Source of the DNA: Piscinibacter lacus
Lineage (GTDB): Bacteria; Pseudomonadota; Gammaproteobacteria; Burkholderiales; Burkholderiaceae_C
Direction: 5' to 3'
Assembly (NCBI RefSeq): GCF_016735685.1
Contig: NZ_JAERRA010000001.1
Coordinates: 620,001 to 684,000, forward strand
Length of the DNA stretch: 64,000 bases
Both the position numbers and the translations under genes were made by a program. The notes beneath the pieces were generated by a model, which saw only the letters and a list, made by a program, of their open reading frames with translations, ran no database searches and was not told the DNA's origin. Shown here in pieces: positions 8,900-18,734 of the stretch (positions are counted from its first letter, which is position 1; every line of letters starts with the position of its first letter).

Positions 8900-10126
8900 A
8901 TGCAGCGCTACGAGGTCGGCGGCGCGGTCCGCGATGCCCTGCTCGGCCGGCCGGTGCACGACCGCGACTGGGTCGTCGTCGGCGCCACGCCCGCGCAGCT
9001 TGTCGAGGCGGGCTACTTGCCTGTCGGCCGCGACTTCCCGGTCTTCCTCGACCCGCAGACGCGCGAGGAAGTGGCCCTGGCCCGCACCGAGCGCAAGACC
9101 GCGCCCGGCTACCACGGCTTCGTCGTGCATGCCGCCCCCGAGGTCACGCTGGAAGAGGACCTGCTGCGCCGCGACCTGACCATCAATGCCATGGCGCGCG
9201 CGGCCGACGGCAGCCTGATCGACCCCCACGGCGGCCAGCGCGACCTGGCGGCCAAGGTGCTGCGCCATGTCTCGCCGGCCTTTGCCGAGGATCCGGTGCG
9301 CATCCTGCGCCTGGCCCGCTTCGCGGCGCGCTTCGACGATTTCCGCGTCGCCCCCGAGACCCTGGCACTGATGCAGGCCATGGTCGCCGCGGGCGAGGTC
9401 GATGCCCTGGTGCCCGAGCGCGTCTGGCAGGAAGTCGCCCGCGGCCTGATGGAAGCCCGGCCCTCGCGCATGTTCAACGTGCTGCGCGAGGCCGGCGCCC
9501 TTGCCCGCCTGCTGCCCGAGCTGGACCGGCTCTGGGGCGTGCCGCAGCGGGCCGATTACCACCCCGAAGTCGACACCGGCGTGCACGTGATGATGGTGAT
9601 CGACCATGCCGCCAGCCTGGGCGCGCCACTGACGGTGCGCTGGGCCGCCCTGGGCCATGACCTGGGCAAGGGCACGACGCCGCCGGACATCCTGCCGCGC
9701 CACCTGGGCCACGAAGGCCGCAGCGTCGAACTGCTGCGCGCCGTGCATGCCCGCCTGCGCGTGCCCCGGGACTGCGCCGAGCTGGCCGAGCGCGTCGCCC
9801 GCGAGCACGGCAATGTGCACGCCAGCGGCGGCTTCGGCGCCGCAGCCGTGCTGCGACTGCTGGAGCGCTGCGACGCCTTCCGCAAGCCGGCGGCCTTTGC
9901 CGAACTCTTGCAGGCCTGCCTTTGCGATGCGCGCGGCCGCCTGGGCCTGGGCGACGCGCCCTATCCGCAGGCCGGGCGCCTGGCCGCCGCGCTGGCCGCG
10001 GCCCAGGCCGTCGACACCGCAGCCGTGGCGGCGGAAGCCGCCGCCCGCGGGGCGCGCGGGCCGGCGGTCGGGGCGGCCATCGCGGCGGCGCGGGAAGCGG
10101 CGGTGGCTTGCGCGCTGGGCGCCTGA
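8900..10126 (+). CDS. cca: Multifunctional CCA tRNA nucleotidyltransferase
   Basis: Cca adds or repairs the 3'-CCA end of tRNAs without a nucleic acid template. The 408-residue protein begins with the class II nucleotidyltransferase head, [18 protein letters not shown] (residues about 7-24), with the metal-binding D-x-D in DRD. It then has the [11 protein letters not shown] and [16 protein letters not shown] motifs. A C-terminal HD domain is visible ([23 protein letters not shown]), matching the longer gamma/beta-proteobacterial form with phosphatase and phosphodiesterase activities. No good SD precedes the ATG at 8900, but it is only 14 bases after the previous stop and coupling is likely. 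The alanine-rich tail (about residues 370-408) is a low-complexity extension. Confidence 0.95.
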   Translation: MQRYEVGGAVRDALLGRPVHDRDWVVVGATPAQLVEAGYLPVGRDFPVFLDPQTREEVALARTERKTAPGYHGFVVHAAPEVTLEEDLLRRDLTINAMARAADGSLIDPHGGQRDLAAKVLRHVSPAFAEDPVRILRLARFAARFDDFRVAPETLALMQAMVAAGEVDALVPERVWQEVARGLMEARPSRMFNVLREAGALARLLPELDRLWGVPQRADYHPEVDTGVHVMMVIDHAASLGAPLTVRWAALGHDLGKGTTPPDILPRHLGHEGRSVELLRAVHARLRVPRDCAELAERVAREHGNVHASGGFGAAAVLRLLERCDAFRKPAAFAELLQACLCDARGRLGLGDAPYPQAGRLAAALAAAQAVDTAAVAAEAAARGARGPAVGAAIAAAREAAVACALGA

Positions 10127-10142
10127 GCCCGGCCGCGCAGCA

Positions 10143-10514
10143 TCACTTCGCAGCCGCGTCGGCCACGCACTTCTTGACGAAGCTGCTGCGCGCGGCGCCG
10201 GCCAGCTTCTTGCCATCGGCCTGGGCCTGGCAGGCGGCTTGCGGTGCCGGCGAGGGCGCGGCGCCGGCTTCGCACTTCTTGAGGAAGCTGGTTCGGGCGG
10301 CGCCGGCCAGCTTCTTTTCCGCCGCCTGGGCGGCGCAGTCGCTGGGGCCGGCCTCGCGCTCGCACTTCTTGAGGAAGCTGTTCTTGGCCGCGCCGGCCAG
10401 CTTCTTCTCGCTGGCCTGGTCGGCGCAGCTCGGTGCCGCCTGGGCGCCCAGGCTGAACAGGCTGGCGGCCAGGAAGCTGGCCAGGGCGGGGCGGGCGAGG
10501 GCGGAGAGACGCAT
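10143..10514 (-). CDS. PsiF-repeat secreted protein with three C-x20-C units
   Basis: This 123-residue exported protein has a signal peptide (residues 1-26, ending LGAQA/A) followed by three near-identical 22-residue PsiF repeats: C30-C51, C60-C81 and C95-C116. Each contains KKLAGAA, then SFLKKC or SFVKKC. PsiF was named for phosphate-starvation induction in E. coli, but the biochemical role of the repeat is unknown. Each unit keeps its two cysteines, so intra-unit disulfides in the periplasm are plausible. It is convergent with cca, with 16 bases between the stops. The preceding PEP-CTERM gene on the same strand ends 73 bases upstream. No Pho box was recognised. Confidence 0.85.
   Translation of the reverse strand: MRLSALARPALASFLAASLFSLGAQAAPSCADQASEKKLAGAAKNSFLKKCEREAGPSDCAAQAAEKKLAGAARTSFLKKCEAGAAPSPAPQAACQAQADGKKLAGAARSSFVKKCVADAAAK
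10167..10427 (-). repeat. Three tandem PsiF repeats inside the coding region
   Basis: Three 66-bp coding repeats encode the C-x20-C units described for the host gene, separated by linkers of 8 and 13 residues. The first two are the most alike; the third has GKKLAGAARSSFVKKC, consistent with older divergence. Confidence 0.8.
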
Positions 10515-10587
10515 CGGGTTCCTTTCGGGCAGTAGGGTCGGGCTTCAACCCGCCGACTCTAGCTGCCGTCGACGACCGCCCGGTGCT

Positions 10588-10965
10588 TCAGAGCGGGTCG
10601 CGCCGCCGGGTCAGCCGTCGCCAGGCGAGCAGGGCGGCGCCGCCCAGCAGGGTCAGGGCGGTGGTGCTGGGCTCGGGCACGGTCGAGGGGCGGGTCTCGG
10701 GCTCGGGCGGGCGGCGCGCCGTCGCTGCGCCCGGGCGGTGTTCGGCCCCGATTTCCGGCCCCAGGCTGGCGGTCGGCAGGGCCCAGGCGCCCTGGACGGG
10801 GGCGGGCAGCGGCCGCTCGCGGTCCGCGCTGGCCTGCGGGCTGCGGGCGGGGGGCGGGTCCTGGGCCTCGGGCGGGCGGGGTTCGGCGGAGGCCCCCTGG
10901 GCGGCTCCGGCCAGGACGGCGGCGGCCAGCAGGCGGGGACCCGGGGGCTTGGCGTGGGGCTTCAT
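10588..10965 (-). CDS. Very small PEP-CTERM anchored protein
   Basis: This 125-residue protein has a signal peptide (MKPHAKPPGPRLLAAAVLAG, cleavage near residue 28), a proline/arginine-rich linker of about 70 residues, and a C-terminal PEP-CTERM sorting signal: VPEPS, a hydrophobic stretch ALTLLGGAALLAW, then RRLTRRR. Proteins with this tail are processed by exosortase (EpsH/XrtA type), usually in species that make exopolysaccharide. There is no recognisable functional domain between the signals, so it may be a structural or decorative surface peptide. The ATG at 10965 fits the signal peptide; no clear SD is present. The exosortase gene is not in this window. It is divergent from arsS. Confidence 0.75.
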   Translation of the reverse strand: MKPHAKPPGPRLLAAAVLAGAAQGASAEPRPPEAQDPPPARSPQASADRERPLPAPVQGAWALPTASLGPEIGAEHRPGAATARRPPEPETRPSTVPEPSTTALTLLGGAALLAWRRLTRRRDPL

Positions 10966-11275
10966 GGTGGGGTGGCGGTCGTGAGGGGTGCGATGCACAG
11001 CGGCCCGGCCGGCGGCCGGGGGCCTGCGCATCCCCGCTCTATCGGCCGCCGCCCGGCGCGGGCCAGGCCGTGGTCGTGACCCGCATCACGCCGCTGCCGG
11101 CCCAGGCCGACGGCGGCGGGCCGTCTGCCAAGTCCGTCACGGGCGACCCGACAGCCCTGCGGCGGACAGGCCATGCATCCGAATCCGCAGGTGTCGTGTA
11201 ACGATGCGACGATTTCTCCGACGGAGCCTCCGTGGCCGTCGTTCCGGCCCCGCCTTTTCCGAAAGACCCTGTCCG
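10966..11275. other. 310-bp divergent intergenic region between the PEP-CTERM gene and arsS
   Basis: No convincing gene is seen. It must hold the promoters of both flanking units. On the plus strand, TGCATCCGAA (11174-11183) followed by CGTGTAA (11195-11201) resembles the -35/-10 architecture of some ECF sigma factors, and would start transcription about 70 bases before arsS. A small inverted repeat TCGT-GTA-ACGA (11194-11204) overlaps the second element. No ArsR-type dyad was recognised. Confidence 0.4.
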
Positions 11276-12234
<959 letters not shown>

Positions 12235-12238
<4 letters not shown>

Positions 12239-14448
12239 GCGCGCCCGCCCCCTCGTCCGGTCCCACCCCGTCGCCGGCCGCCGCGCCGCGCAGCCGCCTG
12301 CCGCTGTTCATCGGCCTGATCTTGGTGGCCGGTCTGGCGCTCTGGGCCTGGCAGCATTTCGGCTTGGCCGAGCTGCTCACGCTCGATGCCCTCAAGGCCC
12401 GCCGGGCCGAGCTGGATGCCCTGGTTGCCGAACGGCCGCTGGCCACGGCGGCGGTGTATTTCGGCGTCTATGTCCTCGTCACCGCCCTGTCCTTCCCGGG
12501 TGCGGCCGTGCTGACCCTGGCTGGCGGCGCGATGTTCGGCCTGGGCTGGGGCCTGCTGCTGGTGTCCTTCGCATCCAGCCTCGGCGCGCTGCTGGCCTTC
12601 CTGGTCGCGCGCTACCTGCTGCGCGACCTGGTGCAGTCGCGCTTCGGCGCGCAGCTTGCGCCCATCAACGAGGGCATGCGCCGCGATGGCGTGCTCTACC
12701 TGCTGACCCTGAGGCTGGTGCCCGTCTTCCCCTTCTTCCTGGTCAATCTGCTGGCCGGCCTGACGCCGATCGGCGCCGGCCGCTTCTACTGGGTCAGCCA
12801 GCTCGGCATGCTGGCGGGCACCGCGGTCTTCGTGAACGCCGGCACCCAGCTTGCAAGCATCAGCTCGCCGGGCGATGTGCTGTCGCCGGGCCTGCTCGGC
12901 TCCTTCGTGCTGCTGGGCTGCTTCCCCCTGCTGGCCAAGGCCATCGTGGCCTGGCTGCAGCGGCGCAAGGTCTATGCGGGCTGGACGCGGCCGAGCCGCT
13001 TCGACCGCAACCTGGTCGTGATCGGCGCCGGCGCCGGCGGCCTGGTCAGCGCCTACATCGCCGCGGCGGTCAAGGCCAAGGTCACCCTGGTCGAAGGCCA
13101 CAAGATGGGCGGCGACTGCCTGAACTTCGGCTGCGTGCCGAGCAAGGCCCTGATCCGCTCGGCCAAGGCCGCCCAGGCCCTGCGCAAGGGCGAGGCCATG
13201 GGCCTGCGCGGCGTGCAGGGCCGGGTGGACTTCGCGGCGGTGATGGAGCGGGTGGCCGGCGTCGTGCGCGATGTCGAGCCGCACGACTCGGTCGAGCGCT
13301 ACACCAGCCTGGGCGTCGAGGTGCTGCAGGGCCATGCCCGCATGCTCACGCCCTGGACGGTCGAGGTGCGCGGGGCCGACGGCCGCACCCAGGTGCTGAG
13401 CACCCGCAGCATCGTGATCGCCGCGGGCGCGCGGCCCTTCATGCCGCCCATCCCCGGCCTTGCCGAGGTCGGCGCGCTCAATTCCGACACCGTCTGGGGC
13501 CTGCGCGAGCTGCCGGCCCGGTTGCTGGTGCTGGGCGGCGGGCCGATCGGCTGCGAGCTGGCGCAGAGCTTCGCCCGCCTCGGCGCCGAGGTGACCCAGG
13601 TCGAGCAGGGCGAGCGCCTGATGGCGCGCGAGGATGCCGACGCCGCCGCGCTGGTCACCGCTTCGCTGCGGTCCGATGGCGTGCGCGTGCTCACCGGCCA
13701 CCAGGCCCTGCGCTGCGAGCAGGATGCCCAGGGCAAGCGCCTGATCGTGCGGCATGGCGGGCAGGAGATCGCACTGCCCTTCGACCAGTTGCTCTGCGCC
13801 GTCGGCCGCACGCCGCGGGTCGAGGGCTATGGCCTGGAGGAGCTGGGCATCCCGCTGACGCCGCGCAAGACCATCGTCACCAACGGTCTGCTGCAAACCA
13901 AGTACCCGAACATCTATGCCGTGGGCGATGTGGCCGGGCCCTACCAGTTCACCCATGCGGCGGCCCACCAGGCCTGGTATGCGGCGGTCAATGCCCTGTT
14001 CGGTCGCTTCAAGACCTTCACCGCCGACTACCGTGTGATGCCCTGGACCACCTTCACCGACCCCGAGGTCGCGCGGGTCGGCCTGTCGGAGGACGAGGCC
14101 CGCGCCCAGGGCGTGGCCTACGAGCTGACGCGTTACGGTCTGGACGATCTCGACCGCGCCATCGCCGACGGCACCGCCCACGGTTACGTCAAGGTGCTGA
14201 CCGTGCCGGGCAAGGACCGCATCCTCGGCGTGACCATCGTCGGCGAACATGCCGGCGACCTGCTCGCCGAATTCGTGCTGGCGATGAAGCACGGCCTGGG
14301 TCTCAACAAGATCCTCGGCACCATCCACACCTACCCCACCCTGTCGGAGGCCAACAAGTACGTGGCCGGCGAATGGAAGCGGGCCCATGCCCCGCAAGGC
14401 CTGCTGTCCTGGGTGGCGAAGTACCACGCCTGGGAGCGCGGCGCATGA
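12235..14448 (+). CDS. Fusion: TVP38/TMEM64 membrane domain + mercuric-reductase-like flavoprotein
   Basis: The 737-residue protein joins two modules. Residues about 20-245 form a TVP38/TMEM64 (SNARE-associated/DedA-like) membrane domain with about six hydrophobic segments, including the conserved FPGAAVLTLAGGAMFG and LRLVPVFPFFLVN. Residues about 255-737 are a class I pyridine-nucleotide disulfide oxidoreductase: FAD motif GAGAGG at 264-269, redox disulfide C295-x4-C300 in GGDCLNFGCVPSK, a second GGGPIG nucleotide motif, and GDVAGP near the FAD ribityl site. It lacks the extra HMA domain and C-terminal Cys pair of true MerA. It overlaps arsS and the next gene by ATGA. Natural fusions of this type recur beside ArsS genes. 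The substrate is unknown; reduction of an arsenic species or a thiol at the membrane is a guess. Confidence 0.88.
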
Positions 14449-15347
14449 AACCGAAGCTTTGTTTGACCGCTCACCCGTCGCAGCCTGCGGCTGAGGCTCA
14501 GGCCCTGAGCCCGGCCCGCCGCCGCCTGCTGGGTGGCGCGATCGGCAGCCTGGCCCTGGCCGGCCTGGGGCCGCTGGCCGCCGGCCCGGCCGCGGCGGCC
14601 GAGGCCTTCGACCACGGGCCCTGGACGGCGCTGCTCAAGCGCCATGTCGTGCTGCTGCGCGGCGGCCAGGCCTCGCAGGTCCGCTATGCCGGCTTCGCGG
14701 CCGACCGGCCGGCGCTCAAGGCCTACCTGACCAGCCTGTCGGCCCTGCCGCGCGCGCGTTTCGAGGCCTGGACGCCGGCCGCGCAGATGGCCTTCCTGAT
14801 CAATGCCTACAACGCCTGGACGGTCGAGCTCATCCTCGGCCGCTACCCGCGCCTGGCTTCGATCAAGGACCTGGGAAGCCTGCTCAGCAGCCCCTGGAAG
14901 CCGGCCTGGATCCCGCTGCTCGGCGAGACCCTGTCGCTCGACGGCATCGAGCATGTCCGCCTGCGCGCCCGCGGCCGCTACGACGACCCGCGCATCCACT
15001 TCGCGGTCAACTGCGCCTCGGTCGGCTGCCCCATGCTGCGCGAGGAGGCCTTCCTGCCCGAGCGGCTCGACGCCCAGCTCGACGAGCAGACCGCCCGCTT
15101 CCTGGCCGACCGCAGCCGCAACCGCTACGACGCGGCCAGCGGCCGGCTCAAGGTCTCGAAGATCTTCGACTGGTATGGCGAGGACTTCCGCCTCGGCCAC
15201 CGCGGCATCCGCAGCCTGGCCGGCTTCTTCGCCAGCCAGGCCGAGCGCCTGGCCGAGGCCCCGGCCGACCAGGCCCGGCTGCGCGCCGGCAAGGTGCCGA
15301 TCGACTTCCTCGACTACGACTGGGCACTGAACGACGTGCCGGCATGA
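14445..15347 (+). CDS. DUF547 exported protein
   Basis: This 300-residue protein carries a DUF547 domain (residues about 75-260: WTPAAQMAFLINAYNAWT, RIHFAVNCASVGCPMLR and FDWYGEDF are typical). The N-terminus looks like a Tat-type or long Sec signal: ARRRLLGGAIGSLALAGLGP, then an Ala-rich cleavage region near residue 53. DUF547 has a transglutaminase-like (papain-like) fold with a conserved Cys, here in NCASVGCP, but no enzymatic role is established. It sits inside the arsS operon with ATGA overlaps on both sides. DUF547 genes commonly accompany TIGR04283-type glycosyltransferases. Confidence 0.85.
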   Translation: MKPKLCLTAHPSQPAAEAQALSPARRRLLGGAIGSLALAGLGPLAAGPAAAAEAFDHGPWTALLKRHVVLLRGGQASQVRYAGFAADRPALKAYLTSLSALPRARFEAWTPAAQMAFLINAYNAWTVELILGRYPRLASIKDLGSLLSSPWKPAWIPLLGETLSLDGIEHVRLRARGRYDDPRIHFAVNCASVGCPMLREEAFLPERLDAQLDEQTARFLADRSRNRYDAASGRLKVSKIFDWYGEDFRLGHRGIRSLAGFFASQAERLAEAPADQARLRAGKVPIDFLDYDWALNDVPA

Positions 15348-16054
15348 GCCCGAGCCCCGCCGACGCCGCCGCGGCCCGGCCGCGCCTGTCCATCGTCATG
15401 CCCATGCTCAATGAGGCCGCCGGCATCGAGGCCACGCTGCGCGCGCTGGCGCCGCTGCGGGCGGCCGGGCAGGAGCTGATCGTCGTCGACGGCGGCAGCC
15501 GGGACGACAGCCTGGCCCGCGCCCGACCGCTGGCCGACCGCGTGCTCGAAGGCCCGCGCGGCCGTGCCCGGCAGATGAATGCCGGCGCGGCCTGCGCGCG
15601 GGGCGAGCACTTGCTCTTCCTGCATGCCGACACCCGCCTGCCGCCCGGCGGCGCCGAGGCGCTGGGGGCCGCGCTCGACGCGGGCGCGCACTGGGGCCGC
15701 TTCGACGTGCGCATCGAAGGCCGCTCGCGCTGGCTGCCGGTGGTCGCCGCGCTCATGAACCGGCGCTCGCGCTGGACCGGCATCGCCACCGGCGACCAGG
15801 GCATCTTCCTGCGCGCCGAGACCTTCCGCGAACTCGGCGGCTTCCCCGAGCAACCGCTGATGGAGGACATCGAGCTCAGCCGCCGCCTGCTGCGCCGTGG
15901 CCTGCGCCCGGCCTGCCTGCGCCTGAAGGTGCAGACCGCCGGCCGGCGCTGGGACGAGCGCGGCGCCTGGCCGACCATCTTGCTGATGTGGCGGCTGCGC
16001 TGGCGCTACTGGCGCGGCGCCTCGCCCGAGGCCCTGGCCCGCGCCTACCGCTGA
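15344..16054 (+). CDS. Family 2 glycosyltransferase (TIGR04283 type)
   Basis: This 236-residue GT-A glycosyltransferase begins with LSIVMPMLNEAAGIEATL and has the metal/nucleotide motif VVDGGSRDDS (residues about 46-55) and the FLHADTRLP D-x-D region. GIATGDQGIFLR and LMEDIELSRRL follow; together these match the TIGR04283 subfamily, described as associated with arsenosugar biosynthesis. It lies in the arsS operon and shares its first bases with the DUF547 stop. Donor and acceptor are unknown. Confidence 0.87.
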   Translation: MSPSPADAAAARPRLSIVMPMLNEAAGIEATLRALAPLRAAGQELIVVDGGSRDDSLARARPLADRVLEGPRGRARQMNAGAACARGEHLLFLHADTRLPPGGAEALGAALDAGAHWGRFDVRIEGRSRWLPVVAALMNRRSRWTGIATGDQGIFLRAETFRELGGFPEQPLMEDIELSRRLLRRGLRPACLRLKVQTAGRRWDERGAWPTILLMWRLRWRYWRGASPEALARAYR

Positions 16055-16108
16055 AGCCGGGCCCCTGGCCCTTGCCCCGAGCCCCTGTTTCGAGCCCCTT
16101 CCCGACCC

Positions 16109-16747
16109 ATGCCCCCCCGCTTCCACCTGACGGTGCTCGCCAAGGCCCCCGTGCCGGGCTTGGCCAAGACCCGCCTCATCCCCGCCCTCGGCCCCGAAGG
16201 CGCCGCCGCGCTGGCCGAGCGCCTGCTTGACCATGCCCTGGACCAGGCCCTGGCCGCCGGCTTCGACACGGTCGAGCTGTGCGTCACGCCCGACGCCGAC
16301 CACCCCGCCGTGCAGCGCCAGGCCGCCCGGCCCGGCCTGCGCCTGAGCTTGCAGGGCGAAGGCGACCTCGGCGCCCGCATGGCCCGCGCGCTCGACCGCG
16401 CCCTGGCCGGCGGCGCGGCCGGGGCGGTGTTGATCGGCACCGACGCACCGGCCCTGGACGCCGCCCGGCTGCGCGCCGCCGCCCAGGCCCTGGCCCAGGC
16501 CGACGCGGTGACCGTGCCCGCGCACGACGGCGGCTATGCGCTGATCGGCCTGCGCCGGCCGGCGCCCGCGCTCTTCGAAGGCATGGCCTGGAGCACGGCC
16601 GGCGTGCTGGCCGCCACCCGCGCCCGCGCCGCCGCGGCCGGCCTGCGCCTGGCCGAGCTGGCGCCGCTGCACGACATCGACGAGCCGGCCGACCTCGTCC
16701 ACCTGCCGGCCGGCTGGCTGCCGGTGGGCCTGGGGGTGGGCGCATGA
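16109..16747 (+). CDS. TIGR04282-family (DUF2064) glycosyltransferase-like protein
   Basis: This 212-residue protein has the start TVLAKAPVPGLAKTRLIP, typical of DUF2064/TIGR04282 proteins, which resemble sugar-nucleotidyl or GT-A glycosyltransferases. Further family motifs are VLIGTDAPALDAARL (D-x-D-like metal site) and VPAHDGGYALIGLRRP, with HDIDEPADL near the end. The family is found next to TIGR04283 and ArsS genes, consistent with attaching a sugar or glycerol-type aglycone to an arsinoylribose. The spacer from the preceding gene is 54 bases; it overlaps the next gene by ATGA. Function is inferred from association only. Confidence 0.85.
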   Translation: MPPRFHLTVLAKAPVPGLAKTRLIPALGPEGAAALAERLLDHALDQALAAGFDTVELCVTPDADHPAVQRQAARPGLRLSLQGEGDLGARMARALDRALAGGAAGAVLIGTDAPALDAARLRAAAQALAQADAVTVPAHDGGYALIGLRRPAPALFEGMAWSTAGVLAATRARAAAAGLRLAELAPLHDIDEPADLVHLPAGWLPVGLGVGA

Positions 16748-17868
16748 ACGATCTCGTCCTCGTCGGCGGCGGCCATGCCCATGCCGAGGTGCTGCGCCGC
16801 TGGGCCCTGGCGCCGCTGCCGGGCGTGGCCCTGCATCTGGTCACGCCCGAGCCGCTGGCGCCCTATTCCGGCAGCGTGCCGGCCTGGCTGGCGGGCGAGG
16901 AAAGCAGCGCCTCCATCAGCATCGACATGGCCGCCCTGGCCCGCGCGGCCGGCGCCACCCTGCACCTCGACAGCGTGCAGGCCCTGGACCCGGCGGCGCG
17001 CCAGCTCACCCTGACCCGCGGCACGCGGCTGGGCTGGCGGCATCTCTCGCTGAATGTCGGCTCCACGCTGGAGCCGCCGGCACCGGCCGGCGTGCGCGTG
17101 CTGTCGATGCGCCCGCTGGGCGCCCTGCGTGCCGCCTGGGATGCGCTGCGTGCCGAGCTGGCCGTCTGGCCGCTGGACCGCCCGCTGCGCCTGGCCGCCG
17201 TGGGCGGGGGCGCGGCCGGCTTCGAGACCGTGCTGGCCGTCAGCGCCCGGCTGCGCCGCGAGCGGCCGGGCCTGCGCCTGCAAGCCCGGCTGCTCAGCCG
17301 CGGCCCGCTGCTGCCCGGCCTGGCGCCCGGCGCGCAGCGGGCGGCGGCGCGGGCCCTGGCGCGGGCCGGCATCGAGCTGCAACTCGGCCGCAGTTGGACC
17401 GAGGCCGAGGCCGCCGGCACCGATGTGATGCTCTGGGCCACCGGCGCCCGCGCCCATGCCTGGCAGCGCGACCCGGCCCGCCGCGGCGGCCTGGCGGTCG
17501 ACGCGGGCGGCTTCCTGGCCATCGACCGCCGGCTGCGCTCCATCTCGCATCCGGACATCTTCGCGGTGGGCGATTGCGCGGCCTGGTCACCCGCCCTGCC
17601 CAAGGCAGGCGTGTATGCCGTGCGCATGGGTCCGGTGCTGTCGGACAACCTGCGCGCCGCCTGCGGGGCCGGCGCCTGGCGCGAGCACGAACCCCAGGCC
17701 CGCGTGCTGGCCCTGCTGGCCACGGCCGACGGCCGCGCCATCGCCGCGCGCGGCGGCCTGGCCACCGAGGGCCGCTGGGTGCTGGCCTGGAAGCGCCACA
17801 TCGACCGTGCCTTCCTGCAGCGTTACCGTGTCGCCGACGCGCCGCGTCCCGCCCCCCTGGACGCCTGA
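16744..17868 (+). CDS. FAD-dependent oxidoreductase with GGGHAH motif (SelD-associated family)
   Basis: This 374-residue flavoprotein begins LVLVGGGHAHAEVLRRW, the variant dinucleotide fold (GGGHxH) of the oxidoreductase family that is often fused N-terminal to SelD (selenide, water dikinase). A second nucleotide motif AVGGGAAGFE is near residue 155, and the FAD site IFAVGDCAAW near residue 270. Here it stands alone with no SelD domain. It overlaps the preceding gene by ATGA and precedes the phosphorylase by 20 bases. It is NDH-2-like in fold; the electron acceptor and any link to selenium or arsenic are unknown. Confidence 0.83.
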   Translation: MNDLVLVGGGHAHAEVLRRWALAPLPGVALHLVTPEPLAPYSGSVPAWLAGEESSASISIDMAALARAAGATLHLDSVQALDPAARQLTLTRGTRLGWRHLSLNVGSTLEPPAPAGVRVLSMRPLGALRAAWDALRAELAVWPLDRPLRLAAVGGGAAGFETVLAVSARLRRERPGLRLQARLLSRGPLLPGLAPGAQRAAARALARAGIELQLGRSWTEAEAAGTDVMLWATGARAHAWQRDPARRGGLAVDAGGFLAIDRRLRSISHPDIFAVGDCAAWSPALPKAGVYAVRMGPVLSDNLRAACGAGAWREHEPQARVLALLATADGRAIAARGGLATEGRWVLAWKRHIDRAFLQRYRVADAPRPAPLDA

Positions 17869-17888
17869 ACCCTTCTGGAGAACGCCCC

Positions 17889-18734
17889 ATGCTTGCCGTC
17901 GTCGGAGGCACCGGCCTCTACGCGCTCGATGACTTCGAGCTGATCACCCGCCACGAGGGCGACACGCCCTTCGGCCGCCCCTCCGGCCCGGTGCTGCACG
18001 GCCGCTTCGGCGGGCGCGAGCTGCTCTTCCTGGCCCGCCACGGCGCCGGCCACCGCCTGCTGCCGCATGAGGTGAACTACCGCGCCAATGTGTTTGCGCT
18101 CAAGGCGGCCGGCGCCACCCACCTGCTGGGCTTCTCGGCGGTCGGCAGCCTGGTCGAGCCGGTCGCGCCGGGCCAGCTTGCCGTGCCCGGGCAGTACATC
18201 GACTGGACCCGCGGCCTGCGCGAGCGCAGCTTCTTCGGCGGCGGCGTGGCCGCGCATGTCTCCACCGCGCGGCCGGTGAGCGCGGCCATGGTCGACTGGA
18301 TCGCGGCCGGCGCCGCCCGGCTCGGCCTACCCCTGCACCGCGACCTGACCTATGCCTGCGTCGAAGGCCCGCGCCTGGGCACCCGGGCCGAGAGCTTCAT
18401 GCTGCGCCAGCTCGGCGGCCAACTGGTCGGCATGAGCAATGTGCCGGAGGTCTTCCTGGCCCGCGAGGCGCAGATGGGCTATGCCACCGTCGGCCTGGTC
18501 ACCGACTACGACTGCTGGATGGACGACCCCGCCCACCATGTCAGCGTGGCCGAAGTCTTCGCCCGCTACGGCGCCACCCTGGCCCAGGCCCGGCAACTGC
18601 TGCACACCCTGCTGGATCTGCCGCAGCCCGAGATCGAGCCCGAATCCCGCCAGGCGCTGGCCAGCGCCCTGATCACCCCGCCCGATCAGCTCGACGCCGC
18701 CCAGCGCGCCTGGCTGGCGGTGCTGCAAGCATGA
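17889..18734 (+). CDS. Purine nucleoside phosphorylase, MTA/MTI phosphorylase type
   Basis: This 281-residue trimeric-type nucleoside phosphorylase begins LAVVGGTGLYALDDFEL. It has the phosphate/substrate segments ARHGAGHRLLPHEVNYRAN and VEGPRLGTRAES, and MSNVPEVFLAREAQMGYA with TDYDCW, all typical of methylthioadenosine or methylthioinosine phosphorylases. In its operon the natural substrate may be the 5'-modified adenosine made by ArsS, phosphorolysed to adenine and a 5-arsinoyl-ribose-1-phosphate. Ordinary MTA salvage and clearing of 5'-deoxyadenosine are alternatives. A GGAG lies 11 bases before the ATG. It overlaps the DUF3047 gene by ATGA. Confidence 0.88.
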   Translation: MLAVVGGTGLYALDDFELITRHEGDTPFGRPSGPVLHGRFGGRELLFLARHGAGHRLLPHEVNYRANVFALKAAGATHLLGFSAVGSLVEPVAPGQLAVPGQYIDWTRGLRERSFFGGGVAAHVSTARPVSAAMVDWIAAGAARLGLPLHRDLTYACVEGPRLGTRAESFMLRQLGGQLVGMSNVPEVFLAREAQMGYATVGLVTDYDCWMDDPAHHVSVAEVFARYGATLAQARQLLHTLLDLPQPEIEPESRQALASALITPPDQLDAAQRAWLAVLQA

